Shown: positions 10,921-23,440, numbered from the stretch's first letter. The stretch: DNA of 64,000 nucleotides from Isoetes taiwanensis (GCA_021234155.1 JAJEKV010000222.1:124001-188000), one strand, 5' to 3'. A program made the numbers and translations. Notes: generated by a model from the letters alone, not told the origin.

Positions 10921-11127
10921 TATTTTTGGGTTGCCCCTAGGGGGCAAACCCTCGTTTATGTGGGTATGTGGGCATATTTAGGTATATGTCATTATGCCCT
11001 AGCATATCTTTGGTGATCGCTCCAAACCGGCGTCTTTGCAGTAAACTCTCGATCATCAGCCCCATTCCTTGGCGGGCATGGCTATGGCGCAAATGGCTTC
11101 GACCCTTCTTCTTCTTCCAAGCATTTT
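10921..11127 (+). repeat. Interspersed repeat R1, copy 3
   Basis: TTTTTGGGTTGCCCCTAGGG begins at about 10921. The copy tracks 7295-7499 through CCCTCGTTTATGTGGGTATG and CGACCCTTCTTCTTCTTCCA. The GGGTT...AACCC hairpin at the start is preserved. Confidence 0.7.
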
Positions 11128-11246
11128 CCTCTGGCTTCCAAGAGCATGGCGAGTTATTTACCATCTTGCTTTGAGTTTGGATGTACAAGCAAACAAATCT
11201 TCGTAAATGATTGTGCTATGGTTTTGATGAAAATCTGAGCTTCAAG

Positions 11247-12226
11247 ATGAAGTTCCGAGGAGGTCTTGGTGGACCAACCCAAAAAGGAAATGGAGGAGTC
11301 CGTTGACATTCTGTTGTAATATCAGGTGTAGCTGAAAGATCTTTTGGTGAATGTGCTGGATTAGATGTCTTCCCTGAAAATGAAGAATTTAACTACTTGG
11401 GTATGGGGCCAGTGGCATTTGAGATGTGCATACCCACGGCAAAGAGCGATCCAGATGCTGAATCAAGTGACGACTTGCCAAACATATGTAGTGAGTATCA
11501 AATGTTTACGATAATATTTATTTTTTTAAGTATTCTTGGTTCCAAATTGCAATGACATTTCTTTGTTTGTTTAGGCACACTAAGCAGTCCCAAAAGCTGC
11601 AGAAATGCAAAAATGCCTTTCGTGGAACATACAGGTGCATCTATCATTCTTAGTAGTAAGGATGTCTTAGAAATTTTCTCGTTTTTTGGGCTTAAAGTCA
11701 GAGCTTCGGTTTTTGGAACATGCGAGAAAACTTTGTCTATTGCACGGAATCAAAAAGAAGCTAATGGAGAAATTCATCACGTGATGATGATCAGAGGGAT
11801 CTTGTGGGCATGATAAATCATGAAGCAGGCCATGACGAAATCTCTGAGGAGGCAGATTTGGTGGAATTGGAAATGAAGGCAGAAGAACATGCATCTGAGG
11901 AAAATTGTTCTTTAGAGGAGGGTATTGAATGTAGTGAGGAGGTAACGAGCATAGAATGCCAGTCTATTGAACAAGTAGACAATTGCATGGAAACAAAGGA
12001 AGAACCTTATTTTTCAAATGAGAAGGTTGGATGCGATGAATGCCTTGCTCTAAATGTTGAATGCCAGTCTGTTGAACAAGTGGAAACGAAGGAAGAACAT
12101 TTTTCTTCACATGAGAAGGTTGGGTGCAGTGATTTAGGCATTGTGGTAGTTGAAAGATCTGAAAATGAATGCCAGTCCGTTGAACAAGTGGAAACGAAGG
12201 AAGAACATTATTCTTCACATCGTTAA
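11247..12226 (+). pseudogene. Two-exon gene of unknown function with acidic repeats, nearly readable
   Basis: ATG 11247 opens MKFRGGLGGPTQKGNGGVR, meets one TGA (11304-11306), then continues in frame (HSVVISGVAERSFGECAGLD...) to a clean donor at 11490/11491 (TGTA|GTGAGT). An acceptor at 11574/11575 (TTTAG|GCACAC) restores the frame exactly, giving NIC-S-TLSSPKSCRN and then a frame to 11813. A shift near 11780 leads into an acidic region to TAA 12224-12226. That region has three imperfect repeats of the form ECQS(V/I)EQV-ETKEEH-SSHEKVGC. Such Glu/Ser-rich repeats are usual in disordered nuclear or cytoskeletal proteins, and I do not recognise the family. One stop and one shift could be real decay or assembly error. 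Confidence 0.5.
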
Positions 12227-12444
12227 TGATGGCCTCTGCCAATCTTCACTTTTCTTTCTCTAATACTGGGATGGGCTTGAAGAAAGAAGGAGGAAGAATG
12301 GATGAAGAATGGGAAGAAAAAAAATCAAGAACAAAGAAGAAGAGGAAGGAAAGGAAACCAAAAAAAGAGGAAGGTTGGGCATGCACCATTCAATCCAAAA
12401 AACCTATTCAATCTAAAAAACATGATATACCAACCTTAGAATAG
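12226..12444 (+). CDS. Lysine-rich C-terminal piece of the same gene (uncertain)
   Basis: This frame begins at the TAATGATGG overlap with the previous one and encodes a strongly basic stretch (KKSRTKKKRKERKPKKEEG), a good nuclear-localisation type signal, ending at TAG 12442-12444. It probably belongs to the same protein as 11247-12226 through a further shift, rather than being a separate gene, because the low-complexity character continues. Confidence 0.3.
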   Translation: MMASANLHFSFSNTGMGLKKEGGRMDEEWEEKKSRTKKKRKERKPKKEEGWACTIQSKKPIQSKKHDIPTLE

Positions 12445-13440
12445 TTGCTTGCAGGTAGATCAGGGTACTAGCGCCGCGGATCGCCCAAGAACCTCGAAGA
12501 AGTAGGGCAAAAAGAAGTTCCGGAAAAGCCGCGCCGCGGGTTCAAAATATTACAGGCGTCAAAAGATGGATGTCACGTCGCGCATGCGGCGTTATTTCAA
12601 ATCCGTATAAAATCGCATTATAAATACGGTCTTACGTCGCATGCACGCCCCCGTGACGTATTTTGTTATAGCGGCGTTATTTTTTTGCATCTTTTTTAAT
12701 GTGATGCTCATTAAAGTTTGTCCCTAGGCTTATTTGAACAGTCCCCGAGGCATGCATGCGATCAATCACATTCAGGATTCTATTACTACCAAATAAAAAT
12801 TGTATGGCGAAGTCGAATCGCTGTTCTCGGGACGGTCGCCCGAGACGCCCAGCGGTTTGGATGAGTTCTCCGGACCGATCTTGGATTTTTGGTCCTGTTC
12901 GAGCTGGATCCTTGAACGGAGGATTCAACGGTCGGATATATAGGGGAACTGAGCTTCGGGAGGGTGTTCATTAGCATACTGATCCCCAGTGGCGCCCGCG
13001 CCAGAGTGCCTCGAGAACGTTTTTGGGGTCCGTCTCTCACGGGGGGCCGGGACTCTCCCCCTCTTGAGGTGGCCATTCAAAGTCCTCGCCTTTGTTTGAC
13101 TTGGGGAAGGGTGCAGTCATGCTTGCCCAACAACGCTGCCCGGACCGTTCTAACCCCAACGCTTGGGTGCGGACCTTATCCAAAAATTTTGGAAATTTTC
13201 GTATCTTCGGTGATGACCATGGAAGCCAGCTGACCAAAAAACCATAATTTAATTCCATGCCATGCATTAACTACGAATTTATGAACCATAAATGCAATAA
13301 AATGCATAACTAAAAGAGTGTGCATCGAAAAAAGGCGAAGTCTTTGACCAGGGGGGCAACAAGGCGGTCGGACACATTAAAAAATTTCCACTTGAAAGCA
13401 ATCTTTCAACAAAGGTACAATTGTTTTAGAAACAAAACCA

Positions 13441-13723
13441 GTTCATTACAAGTTAGTTATGCCATCCATGTCAAATAGCTTTAGGGCTTGAGAAAAACCA
13501 AAACAAAAACCCTTCTAGAATCGGCAAGTCACCCGGGGTTTACGTTTGGGAGGCCCTCTCCTTGTCAGATTTGGTGGGACTTGCGCCGCGTGTCTTGACA
13601 TGGAGTGGGGGGTGTTGACGCTTGAGTCGGGACCCTAAACTCCCAGGAAGTTGCTTGCCCGAATTCAGTTCATTACAAGTTAATTATGCCATCCATGTCA
13701 AATAGCTTTGGGGAGCGAAATTG
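13441..13723. repeat. Local direct repeat inside the array
   Basis: TTCATTACAAGTTAGTTATG...CATGTCAAATAGCTTT occurs at about 13441 and again, with small changes, at about 13670, about 229 bp apart. Confidence 0.6.
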
Positions 13724-13836
13724 TTGAACAAGGGCATTCTCTCTATCCATATGCCTTGATCTTTGAAACACAACCATCATCACAAGCAACCAAATCTAAC
13801 CCCCAACCCGCCAAGACTAGTCTTTTGCTTTTACAG

Positions 13837-13920
13837 AATCATTTATCTTCATTCTAGTAGTTATGATGCTTTTCACGTAATCATTTATCTTCATTCTAAT
13901 AGTTATGATGCTTATATTCT
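13837..13920. repeat. 42-bp tandem duplication
   Basis: The unit AATCATTTATCTTCATTCTA... is present twice (13837, 13879) with one or two changes. Confidence 0.7.
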
Positions 13921-15799
13921 CAATGCAATCTTAGACCAAGTATAACGTCCAATGAGCCAAGGTCAACCCCAAGTACAACGATCCCACAAACTCCATTCCT
14001 TTGACCTTAGCTAACCCTTTGACCTAGACCTTCTCCTAAAAATTTCAAAATTGGGTGTCTTTGGAGATGGATTAGAATCAGGTGGTAAAAAATCAGAATT
14101 TATTTTTCGTACAATGCATTAATTTTAATTTATGAATGTCTTGCCACCGCAAAAGCCCCGACTTCTACTTGCCACATCGGAGGAGGACAGGCCCAAACTC
14201 GGCTCCGTCAGTTCCCTTGCTCCGTATTCTGGCTGCGGCTTAGGCTAGGTCCCAAGTGCAATGTAGACCAAGTCTCGGCCCCCAAAACATAAACCCTTCT
14301 AGAACACGGCAAACCCACTGGGGTTTATGTTTTGGAGGCCCCTCTCCTCGTCGGTTTACCTGCGGGACCTTGTGACTTGGCGTGGAGTGGGGGTGTTGGC
14401 GCCTTGAGCACCGGACCATAAAATCCCCGGGAAGCTGCTGCCCCGAATTTCCTCTCCCCAAGGCCCAGGGGACGGATGGGCGACCTCCCTCTCAGGAATC
14501 ACGATTTGGCTCGCCAATGGACTCGAAACGTCGACATTGCCACGGGACCAAGTTCGTGGCGGAAGACCACCCGACCTCAAGAAGCCAAAGTAGCTCACTT
14601 CCATCACACTCGTAGTCAATTGGCCTAAGATGTGGATGCGGGATACCTTCGTGGTGGGGCGTGAGTGTTTTTTCTTTTGCAAAACCGACCTTGTAACTTG
14701 CTCCTTAGGGTAATTTCGCCATTCGGACGATTTGGCGGGGGTCGATTTGCCATTCAGGGAACCTCCCGGTGCGAGCAACGACAAGACTGCTGCCCGGTTT
14801 CTACAAGGCCGACCTCGGGGGCCAGCGGTTTGACAAGTTCTCCCGACCGATTCGGAATCTTTTGGGGGCCTTCGAAGAGGGGCCCTGAACGGAGGATCCA
14901 ACGGTCGGATAGGGGAAAGACTCCGGGAGGGTGGTCATTAAGCGTCCCCCAGGGAGCGCCGAGGAAGGGCTGCCTCGGGAACTTTTTTGGATCCCGCCTC
15001 TTGGGGTCCGGACTCTCCCCTCTTGTGAGAGATCCCTGCAAGGTCCTGGCCTCGTTTGACTTGGGGAAGGGTGCCATCTCGGTTGCCCTGCAACGGGCTG
15101 CCCCGACCGTTCTAATGCTAACCCTTTGACCTAGACCTTCTCCGAAAATTTCGAAAATTGGGCTGTGTGCTGGAGATGGATCAGGAATCCAGCTGGCAAA
15201 AAATCAGAATTTATTTTCGTACAATGCATTAATTGTGAATTTATGAATGTCTTGCCCCTTGCAAAAGCCCCCGACTTCTACTTGCCACATCGGGGAGGAG
15301 GACAGGCCCAAACTCCGCCGTCGGTTCCCTTGCTCCAGTATTCTCGGCTGCAGCTTCTCGGCCAGGTCCCAAGTGCAACAGACCAAGTCTCGGTCCCCAA
15401 AACGCAAACCCTTCTAGAACCTGGCAACCCACAGGGTTTACGTTTTGGAGGCCCTCTCCTTGTCGGTCGAGGGGGACCTTGCGACTTGGCGTGGAGGAGC
15501 GGGTGTTGGCCTTGAGCACGGACCCTAAAATCCCGAAGGCTGCTTGCCCGAATTTCCTCTCCCCAAGGCCACGGGGACGGACGAGGCGACCTCCCCTCTC
15601 CGGGTGCGATTTGGCTCGCCAATGGACTCGAAGCGTCGACATTGCCACAGGGACCAAGTTCCGTGGCGAAGACCACCCGACCTCCAAGAAGCGCCAAAGT
15701 AGCTCACTTCCATCACACTCGTAGTCAATTGGCCTAAGATGTGGATGCGGGATACTGTCGTGGAGGGCGTGAGTGTTTCTTTCTTTTGCAAAACCGACC

Positions 15800-16787
15800 T
15801 GTATAGTGGCCCAATTGTAAGAATGTATATTTCTAACTTGAGATTTCTATGGTTATGTATAGGTATTGTATAAAAAAATCGTTGAAGTATTCAAAATAAA
15901 TAAATCCCCTGAAGGTAGCAAGCATTTGTGATTTGCGAGAAGTGTGGAGCATTGGCTCACATGTGTTGAGCATGATAAAGATACACAGTATGAATGGATA
16001 GATTTCCAGCTAGTGAAAGGGAAGAACATAATGAATGCAACTATAAAGAGTTGGAGTACGTTTTGAAGCAAATCAGCCTTTCAAACTAGCCAACCTGCAA
16101 CAATTAATGGTTTAGTACAAGTAGATGATTTTGAATTGCGTGTGTTGTTTAACTCTTCTTCAAACAGATCACATTGCATGAACATGTGCTCCAAAGTGTG
16201 GTGCGGCTCCTTAAACAAGACGTATAGGATATAATGGCATTTCTTTCCGTGGTTTGTAGTATTTTAGAAAAGCCTTGTAGCTAAGGTTATTGTTATATCA
16301 TAGAATATAAGAAGTAAATTGTTACTCCTAGGCAAGCAACGTGATTACGATTTCTTTGCCATATGTTTGATATCGCCAAGTTCTAAACAACCACATTGGC
16401 TTGAAGAAAATGCTAGAAACAAAAACATAGATTCATGATACAAGCCTTGGCAAAGAAAATGATTATGGGTCATTCATTAAGAAGGCAGTTTTACATAGCT
16501 GGGATTATTTTAAACACTTTATTTAAATCGGTGCCTTTAAATACAGTTATGATGGTTATGATATCAATCTTTTTAATTTGGGATTTTCCGGTTTGACTAA
16601 AAAAGTTTTTGGAATTTTTCTTAGCCCCATTTCCTATGATTTTGAAGGGTTTAGTGGCCGGGAAAAAATTCCGATATTCCAAAAATCGAAAAGAAATAAT
16701 TTGTGGTTTTAGAGTCATTGCTTTTTCGATTTAGGTCAAGTTTCTAGGTGGAAAATAATTTTCGAGATTAGGCTAAGATATTCTAAG
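15800..16787. other. No gene seen
   Basis: AT-rich and without a supported frame. Several short reverse-strand frames lack motifs. Confidence 0.5.
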
Positions 16788-17033
16788 TTAGCACTGTAAG
16801 TAGTCCTTATTTTTCACCGTGGAGGCCCGAAACACAGACAAAGCAAGGAATACAGAGTTGCCCATGCCAACGGCACCTCCTGCTAGCTGAATCGGCCCTA
16901 CTTCCTCTTCTTGCGGCACAGCAGCACCTTTGCTTGCCCTGGCCAGATCCGGATCCTTTGCAAATTGTAAAAGATTGAGAATTGCAAGGTCTGGTGTATA
17001 TCTTGGTGTAGCATGATTACTTCCAGTATTCAT
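16788..17033 (-). CDS. Possible unidentified coding segment
   Basis: This 81-codon minus-strand frame has even, protein-like composition (AAVPQEEEVGPIQLAGGAVG in the middle) and is the most coding-like frame for several kilobases. It has no recognised domain, no neighbour that extends it, and could be chance. Confidence 0.2.
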   Translation of the reverse strand: MNTGSNHATPRYTPDLAILNLLQFAKDPDLARASKGAAVPQEEEVGPIQLAGGAVGMGNSVFLALSVFRASTVKNKDYLQC

Positions 17034-19764
17034 GAGCTAGGTAAGGACACGATTTTGTTTTCATAACTCTGATTCTATTCCTTAGGGGATTTATATTTTT
17101 TCTGGCCTGGCATATTAGGCAGAATATGTTTTGAAGGAGCCCTTTTCTTTGTAAGCGTAGTTTACTATTTGCATAGAGATCGGATGCTCTTTTTTTACAA
17201 TTTATAAGCAGTTGATATATACGAATCTCTACTCACCATGTGTCTCCTCTTTCTAGGTTCTCTCTCTTCAAATAATGACAAGAGACTGACATTCGGTTCT
17301 CTGAAATGCTTGATGAGTACAAAAATCCCTAGGATACGTGCTCTTCATCCATCTGCTCCATTTTGATATGTGCTTTTCGCATGTCTCTGTCCTTGGTAAG
17401 AACCGAATCAATTTGCTCTTTGAAGTAGGCCCATTTCTTCTTTACCCATGTTGTTGTTTTATTATATTTGAAAGGGATTAGAAGGACCATTGTCAAGGGA
17501 AATAATATCTAACAAGATCTATCTTTTTGCAACATCTGTATTGGAACCTACCTGCTTTTGAAAGTCATTGCCACAGCAAAATCAACTGTGGACCATGATG
17601 AGAGGCCCAACGTAATTATCACTTTATTTGAAAATTGTTGTAATATTGTGCTGTCTGAAGTAAGCAGTCTGATTGGGAACAAATCCTAAACTCATGGTGA
17701 TAAACTAAGTCTTTGTTGCTATTTGCAGAAAAGAGTGACCATACTCTATTGTGTGTGCAAATGGAACAATGAAGCAATTAGCCAGCACTTAAAATGGTTC
17801 AATTCCATATTTTATCTTTGCCTATATGCTTTTTCCCTTGCACATGCATATGTTATATGATATTATAATCTTTTCCTAGATTCTGGGTCCTCCTAAGAAG
17901 AAGTCACCACCAAAGCTTTTAAAGTAAATATCTGAACTCTAACCGTGCTTAGGCTCTATTTAAACATGACTATCTGATTATTGACCACTTTAATCTGCAG
18001 GATAACTACTGATACTATGCAATTTGCACTGTTTATGGCCTTCCTGATCGATGCTGCCATCTATTTGCAGAAGATATGGCTGGTAAACTTAGATCTAAAT
18101 GAAGCATCATTTTTTCTTAAGAGATATAATCTATGCTCTTTAGATATATTACTCTAATGTTTTTTCACTTTTGGCCTTTTTGATCCAAAATGTGTTGGGT
18201 AATAACAAAGAATCAGGGCAGAGTTCTACTATAGCTGGCACATAAGCTGGAGTAATAAAAATACCGGATGCCTTTAAGACGGTGGAGTGAAAAGATACAG
18301 GATGTCTGTAAGATGGAGGCAACAGATGGTTGGCACTCATAGCAGGGTTTCTGATTCTACATTGGCATAGGGTTCCTGTGGATTTATTAGGATATCCTGG
18401 TGTTGACAATGAACATCTGTATATTTGTGCAGCATTGAGATTACAAACATTTAGATTGTGTAGCATCCAAGAAGGACAACTATTACTAAAAGGCTGCCTA
18501 CTGAAACTGTTGGGCTGTAAATGAGATTCTGAAAGAGATTACGAACATTGTCCGATGGAATGTTTCTAACAAGATGCATCCTTTTATAACATTTTTTTGT
18601 GTTTGTATGGCTACCTATGTGCCTTTAAAACGTCTTACTGCAGCAGAGCAACTCTGCACCATGATGAGAGGTATATTATCTATGAGAATGCCATATCTGA
18701 TACATTGGTTCAAGATATGGTGCCTTGATATTATTTTGTAGTCGCCAAGGGGCAGCAAAACTTTACAGTAGCTAGGATTTATGTTTTAAAATTGAAACTT
18801 ATGGATGCATATCCATTGCGTTTTCTTTATGGGTGTTGTTTTTTACCAGGATGGATTTAGTCATGTGAAGGCAGTGCAGAGTTCACATTCGACAAGGATT
18901 AAATCCTCTTTTTTTGGTATGATAAGGCCCTAATCTTTTAAGAGTATGCACGATATGGAAATGAGGTACTTTTCTCTAAAGCGTTGTTATCATTTATTGT
19001 TGATTGTACTGGTTCTATTATTTGCCCTTGGAGGTGTTTGGAGCAGGCTTGACAGGATGTCTCTGTTGACCTTAGTTGAAAGTTGAGGTATCAACATGCA
19101 CAACTTGCGAAATTGTTGTTCTAAATGTGAAGATAAACCACAACAAGCAACCAATTTTGTTTGATAGTACAATTCCAGGTACAATGGTTAGTTTTCTGCC
19201 TTCGTCTTTGGACTATCATTTACTTGATAAAATGACATTACTTCTCTATTCATGCACAAGGTGAGAACGATGCAGAGCAGTTTAATACATTTGGACATAG
19301 TTAATGTCACCTCCGTGCAATGATGATAAATGGAGCTTCAAATGTGTTACGTAAGTTGCACAGTTTGGAGCTTTTTAATTTTGAGTTGCATAGGGTTTAG
19401 TTGGAGTTGCATGTATTTGCAGGTTTTCCTTTTGGGGATTGGATATATCGCTAGCTAGCAGTGACACCTACGGCACCCTCAATAGGGTATGTTTGATCCA
19501 GCCTTATTAATTAACGTTCTATATCCAACATTAGGTCCCTGACTACTGCTAGAAAAACGTAGGGCACCAATAACTTAACTAATATTACACCATGCCTAAG
19601 CTCTAATTCTTTCATGCCTAAGATAGTTCGGACAGATGCGCTCAGATTTTTATAGCCTTTCAGGCATCTCAACATCTCGAATGTTTGGTGCAGGCAACTT
19701 CGCTATTGCATGATGTTGGATGCAAGTTTTTGTTAAAGGTGTGCACAAGATCCAAAGGAACACG
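17034..19764. other. No gene seen
   Basis: AT-rich sequence with long T tracts and no frame that I can defend on either strand. It could be intronic. Confidence 0.5.
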
Positions 19765-20096
19765 AACCTCTCAGGAAGCCTGACTTGCTGAAGTCTCTCA
19801 CAGATCCCAGATACCATGGTATCCTTTGTGTAGCAATGCTCAACTGGAATATGACAAGTTCTTAACAAGTTTGCAGAAATACATTGCAGAAACACACAAA
19901 TTGCATATGTTTTGGATGTATGCTCATTTGCAACCTCTCAGGAAGCCTAACTTGCTGAAGTCTCTCACAGATCCCAAATAGCATGGTAGCCATTTGTATA
20001 GCAATGCTCAACTGGAATATGACAAGTTTTTAACAAGTTTGCAGAAATTCACAAAATGCATATGTTTTGGATGTATGCTCATTTGCAAATGTTAGT
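19765..20096. repeat. 167-bp tandem duplication
   Basis: AACCTCTCAGGAAGCCTGAC... starts at 19765 and again at 19932, and the copies stay alignable to ATGTATGCTCATTTGCAA. The second copy has a 14-base deletion near ACATTGCAGAAAC. The frame RKPDLLKSLTDP is readable in the first copy, so a coding remnant is possible, but it does not extend. Confidence 0.7.
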
Positions 20097-21358
20097 TATC
20101 TCAACATTGAGAATACAGCACCATGTTGTCCTCTTGCTATCATATTAGGATTTCTTATTATCTTGATGATGAAATCATTCAATTGTTGTGGGTGGATCAT
20201 GAGCTGCAGGTTTAGCGCTGTAGAAAAGGTTCGGGTTTTACAATTCTGTTTGCAACCAGACGAGCTGAAGACTGTGGATTCTTTTGTGAAGAGTCCTTTC
20301 ATTTAATCTTATGTTCTTTTTTTAGGTACATTCTTGGCTCTCCCCATCACATAGTGAATGTTCTTTGTTTCATAAGCCTAACAGCAGCATATATGCTTGA
20401 TGCTTCAAGGTTTGATGCTTTGGTTGCATATTCTTTGTAATATATTATTCTGTAGAAATCTTGATCTAAGTTTGTGGATGAGATTTTACATTTCCTTTTT
20501 CCCTCCATGTTCAGATGTTTATTTGCAATCTGTACATTAAACTTATCACTTGGACATAAAAGCAAGTGTCATGCTAGCTCTGTTCTTCCTCTAGAGAGGA
20601 GTATTGTTTGTGCTACACACAAAGGCACCATTTCCACCTTATAGTTCTATTTCTAACAAATGTTAATGCAGACTTGGTTCCATAAGCTATTTACAATGAG
20701 TTACTTCTATATTAACCATGCTTATTATTATCTTAGTCACTGTGGTTTGTTTGCTTCTCATTGGCAGAGAAATCTCAGTCCTAAAAGGTTGCCACAAGAT
20801 TGGAAGGCCTGTTTGAAAAAGCATAGGGAAAGCTATGCCCTATGCATCTTTTAGACTGTGCACTAGAGATTCAAACTGATGTACTCGAACCACATTATAT
20901 CTCCTCCTGGGCTGAATAATACTGTTGTTTTCTAAAGGATATGTACAATAATAATGCTGTTTTCTAAAGGATATGTACATTCTCTTTTGCTATTGCTTAT
21001 TTTATTGTGTGTGGGCACATATGAATAAAAAGTTGAGGCCATCTATCTGTTGTAATTGCACATGGGTAGCTGCTATTTTGCATCCTATATCTCCCTTGGA
21101 CTGCAAAATACTCTAATCTAGGGTCACAAGATAGTAGCCACCGGTATTCCAATGAAGTGGATTTGCAAGACAAGCACACGATACTTAAATCACCCATATT
21201 TTAACAAAATAAGGTAAAGTATAGTCCTCTTTGGCGTTGTTTCCTTCGTCCCATTCTAATCCAATAATAGTTTTTGAGCGTTGTTTCCTTATTCCCATTC
21301 CTAATCCAATAATAGTTTTCGTTGTAGATTTAATATACATTTCTAGAAGCCACTACAA
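20097..21358. other. No gene seen; small tandem repeats
   Basis: Two small duplications are present: GTTTTCTAAAGGATATGTAC twice near 20920-20980, and GCGTTGTTTCCTT...CTAATCCAATAATAGTTTT twice near 21231-21320. No gene is supported. Confidence 0.5.
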
Positions 21359-22666
21359 CTCTCTACTACACCTTCCAAGTTTCATAATGGTAAATGTTTG
21401 AAAAAGGCATACTCAATCGTAATAAAATCATGAGTAATGCTAGAGGCTACTCCCTCCCTCCAAGACAAACAATAGTTATGGTTGAAATACACAATTTCAA
21501 CTATACTATTATCGCTTTCACATTGCAACACAAATTGCTATCGGTTGTTAAAGCCTACCAATGCCTAACCATGGAATCATTTCGGTAGAAACGTCATATA
21601 AACAGAAACAAATACCCTATAACATTTCTACAGTTCAACATCTCAGATGAAATCCATAATTTTTTGCACAATGGTTCCTTATCTTTGAATCTTAAAGGCT
21701 TGCTCTATATTACACTTGCTCTATCTTAACCACCTCCTCAAATTGCTATTGAAGCCCGGCAACGCTTACTACGCAATATAACAATATCATCATCATCATC
21801 AACACTTACTACGCAATATAACAACACCATGCTTATACACTAGAATGATGCCTCAAATAGTCCTCCCAATCCTACAGCTTATGTAGTAATCAATCTTTAT
21901 AGTGATGCTGCAATTTGTAGTGTTTACTAAAGCATGGCATGGCCACCCTAGACTATTGTATACGATCCTATACCATTCTACCATTCAAGTGACATTCAAT
22001 AAAGTTTCCGCGCCCATTTCTTATTCCATATCTATCTTTGTCAATGTCTATGCTAAGTAGCTTTATTTACAAAATAATAATAAACTCATGCATTTTCAAA
22101 GTATGTTTTATTCTGCCCCTAGAACATTAGTGTTACAACACAAAGTATTTATTTCAATAACATGTATTATGCATTCACATTGGCTACATGTGGATGAGAA
22201 CTTCTTGCTTTCTACTAAACATTAATGCAACATCTACCCATGTTCCCTGCAACATCGACAACTTCGCACTCATGGACTTTAGTAAGACCACATACAAATT
22301 CATATCTCTACGTTCATCAACATCTCTGATTCTTTAATTTACAAATAATGATAAACGCATGCATTTTCAAAGCATGCTTAAATTTACAATACAATTGACA
22401 TCAATATACATACTTCATTCCCACATTTGTTCCTTCCATTTCCTTACAATACAATTGACATCAATATACATACTTCATTCCCACATTTGTTCCTTACAAT
22501 AGAATTAATATCACCTGCCACATCGTTAACCTTCCAAACACATAGCACTCCATCAAACCTTACTACTTCGCCCTCAACAACCGCATAGATCGCATTCAAC
22601 ATATAAAAGTTCCTCCATTTACCTCAAATCGTTACTAGGCCCGGCAACGCCGGGCACCATAACTAG
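21359..22666 (+). mobile_element. Helitron-like non-autonomous element
   Basis: The right end shows the standard plant Helitron 3' arrangement. A short GC hairpin (GCCCGGC AAC GCCGGGC, 22639-22655) is followed seven bases later by CTAG and a host T (22663-22667). A candidate left end, TCTCTACTACACC, begins at about 21359. TCTCTACTA-type starts are typical for plant Helitrons, but the preceding base is C rather than the expected A. A second half of the hairpin word (GCCCGGCAACGC) occurs near 21754, so nested or duplicated ends are possible. No helicase or Rep frame is present, hence non-autonomous. The 3' end is the firm part and the 5' boundary is a guess. Confidence 0.5.
22386..22500. repeat. 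60-bp tandem duplication
   Basis: TACAATACAATTGACATCAA...CACATTTGTTCCTT appears twice with a period of 60 bp inside the Helitron-like region. Confidence 0.75.
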
Positions 22667-23365
22667 TATGGAGTAAGTATAAATAAAGTTATCTGGCTAA
22701 TAATTAGAGTACCTTATAAATTGTAAGGGCCTCTTGGATGTAATATATTCATTGTGAACATGAATACTCATGGATGGTGGTTGCTTCATGGCTATCTCTT
22801 AGCCATTATAATTACACTTTGGTATGCTTAGATTTTGGGCATAATGTGCTTTCAAATCCCACATATTCAAGATCGTCTTCCACGCCATTCAAAATTGAGA
22901 GATGCTCTACCATAAAATGTCGAACATTAACAATGGATTCAACCTTGTAGTTTTAGAACCAAACAAATGTCTGCACACTGGGGTGTCTCATTTTCGATGT
23001 CCCTTTTGTCTCCCAATTTAGTACTAAAATTAATAAAGGTGGTTGGAAATCTTGGAGGCAATTTCAAATTTAGAAAACAAAAATAGCAATAAAAAATCGA
23101 ATTCCTTGAATCTTGGAGAACTGGGCTACAGTGCGTGCATGTGTTGAGCCTCGATAAAGAAAACTAAAACACCAACGAAATCATCATTCTTGCTTCTCGT
23201 CTTTCAATATGTTCAAGGTTTGAATGGAACCAATGGATTGTGTTTCTTTTTCCTATTTGCAACATTCAATTTATGAGTTATTAGCATATTTGAATGCCTT
23301 GCCTTATGAATTATGAATTGGGCATGGAAATAGCATTCCACTGATATGTTTGAGTCCAGTTTCTT

Positions 23366-23440
23366 GGGTTGCCCCTAAGGGGAAAACCCTCATCCATGTG
23401 GGTTTGTGGCATATTCCAAGTATATGTCAGTATATGCTCG
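23366..23440 (+). repeat. Interspersed repeat R1, copy 4 (5' part)
   Basis: TTGGGTTGCCCCTAAGGGGA, then AAACCCTCATCCATGTGGGT and GTATATGTCAGTATATGC, parallel the first 80 bases of the copies at 7295 and 10921. The copy then stops matching. Confidence 0.65.

Larger units (their letters stand above)
12830..15799. repeat. GC-rich long-unit repeat array (segments A and B)
   Basis: Two sequence blocks recur. Block A (contains CAGCGGTTTG, GAACGGAGGATYCAACGGTC, GACTTGGGGAAGGGTGC) is at about 12830-13180 and 14760-15117. Block B (starts CTAACCCTTTGACCTAGACC, contains TCAGAATTTATTTTCGTACA and GGCTCGCCAATGGACTCGAA, ends GCAAAACCGACC) is at 14011-14690 and 15118-15799, a spacing of 1107 bp. A diverged B-like part lies at about 13180-13645. 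The order is A-B'-B-A-B. This fits either a tandem satellite with a roughly 1.1-kb unit or a short element (A) flanked by long direct repeats (B). No TG...CA ends are obvious, so I do not call LTRs. The many long open frames here come from GC-richness and do not repeat a conserved protein. Confidence 0.65.

Noticed and set aside
14356-15697. Long open frames on both strands in the GC-rich array
   Set aside because: They differ between repeat copies and lack a shared conserved protein. High GC simply removes stops.
14011-15799. Calling blocks B2 and B3 as LTRs of a small retrotransposon
   Set aside because: The ends lack TG...CA, and I saw no primer-binding site, polypurine tract or target duplication. 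Another A block lies outside the pair.
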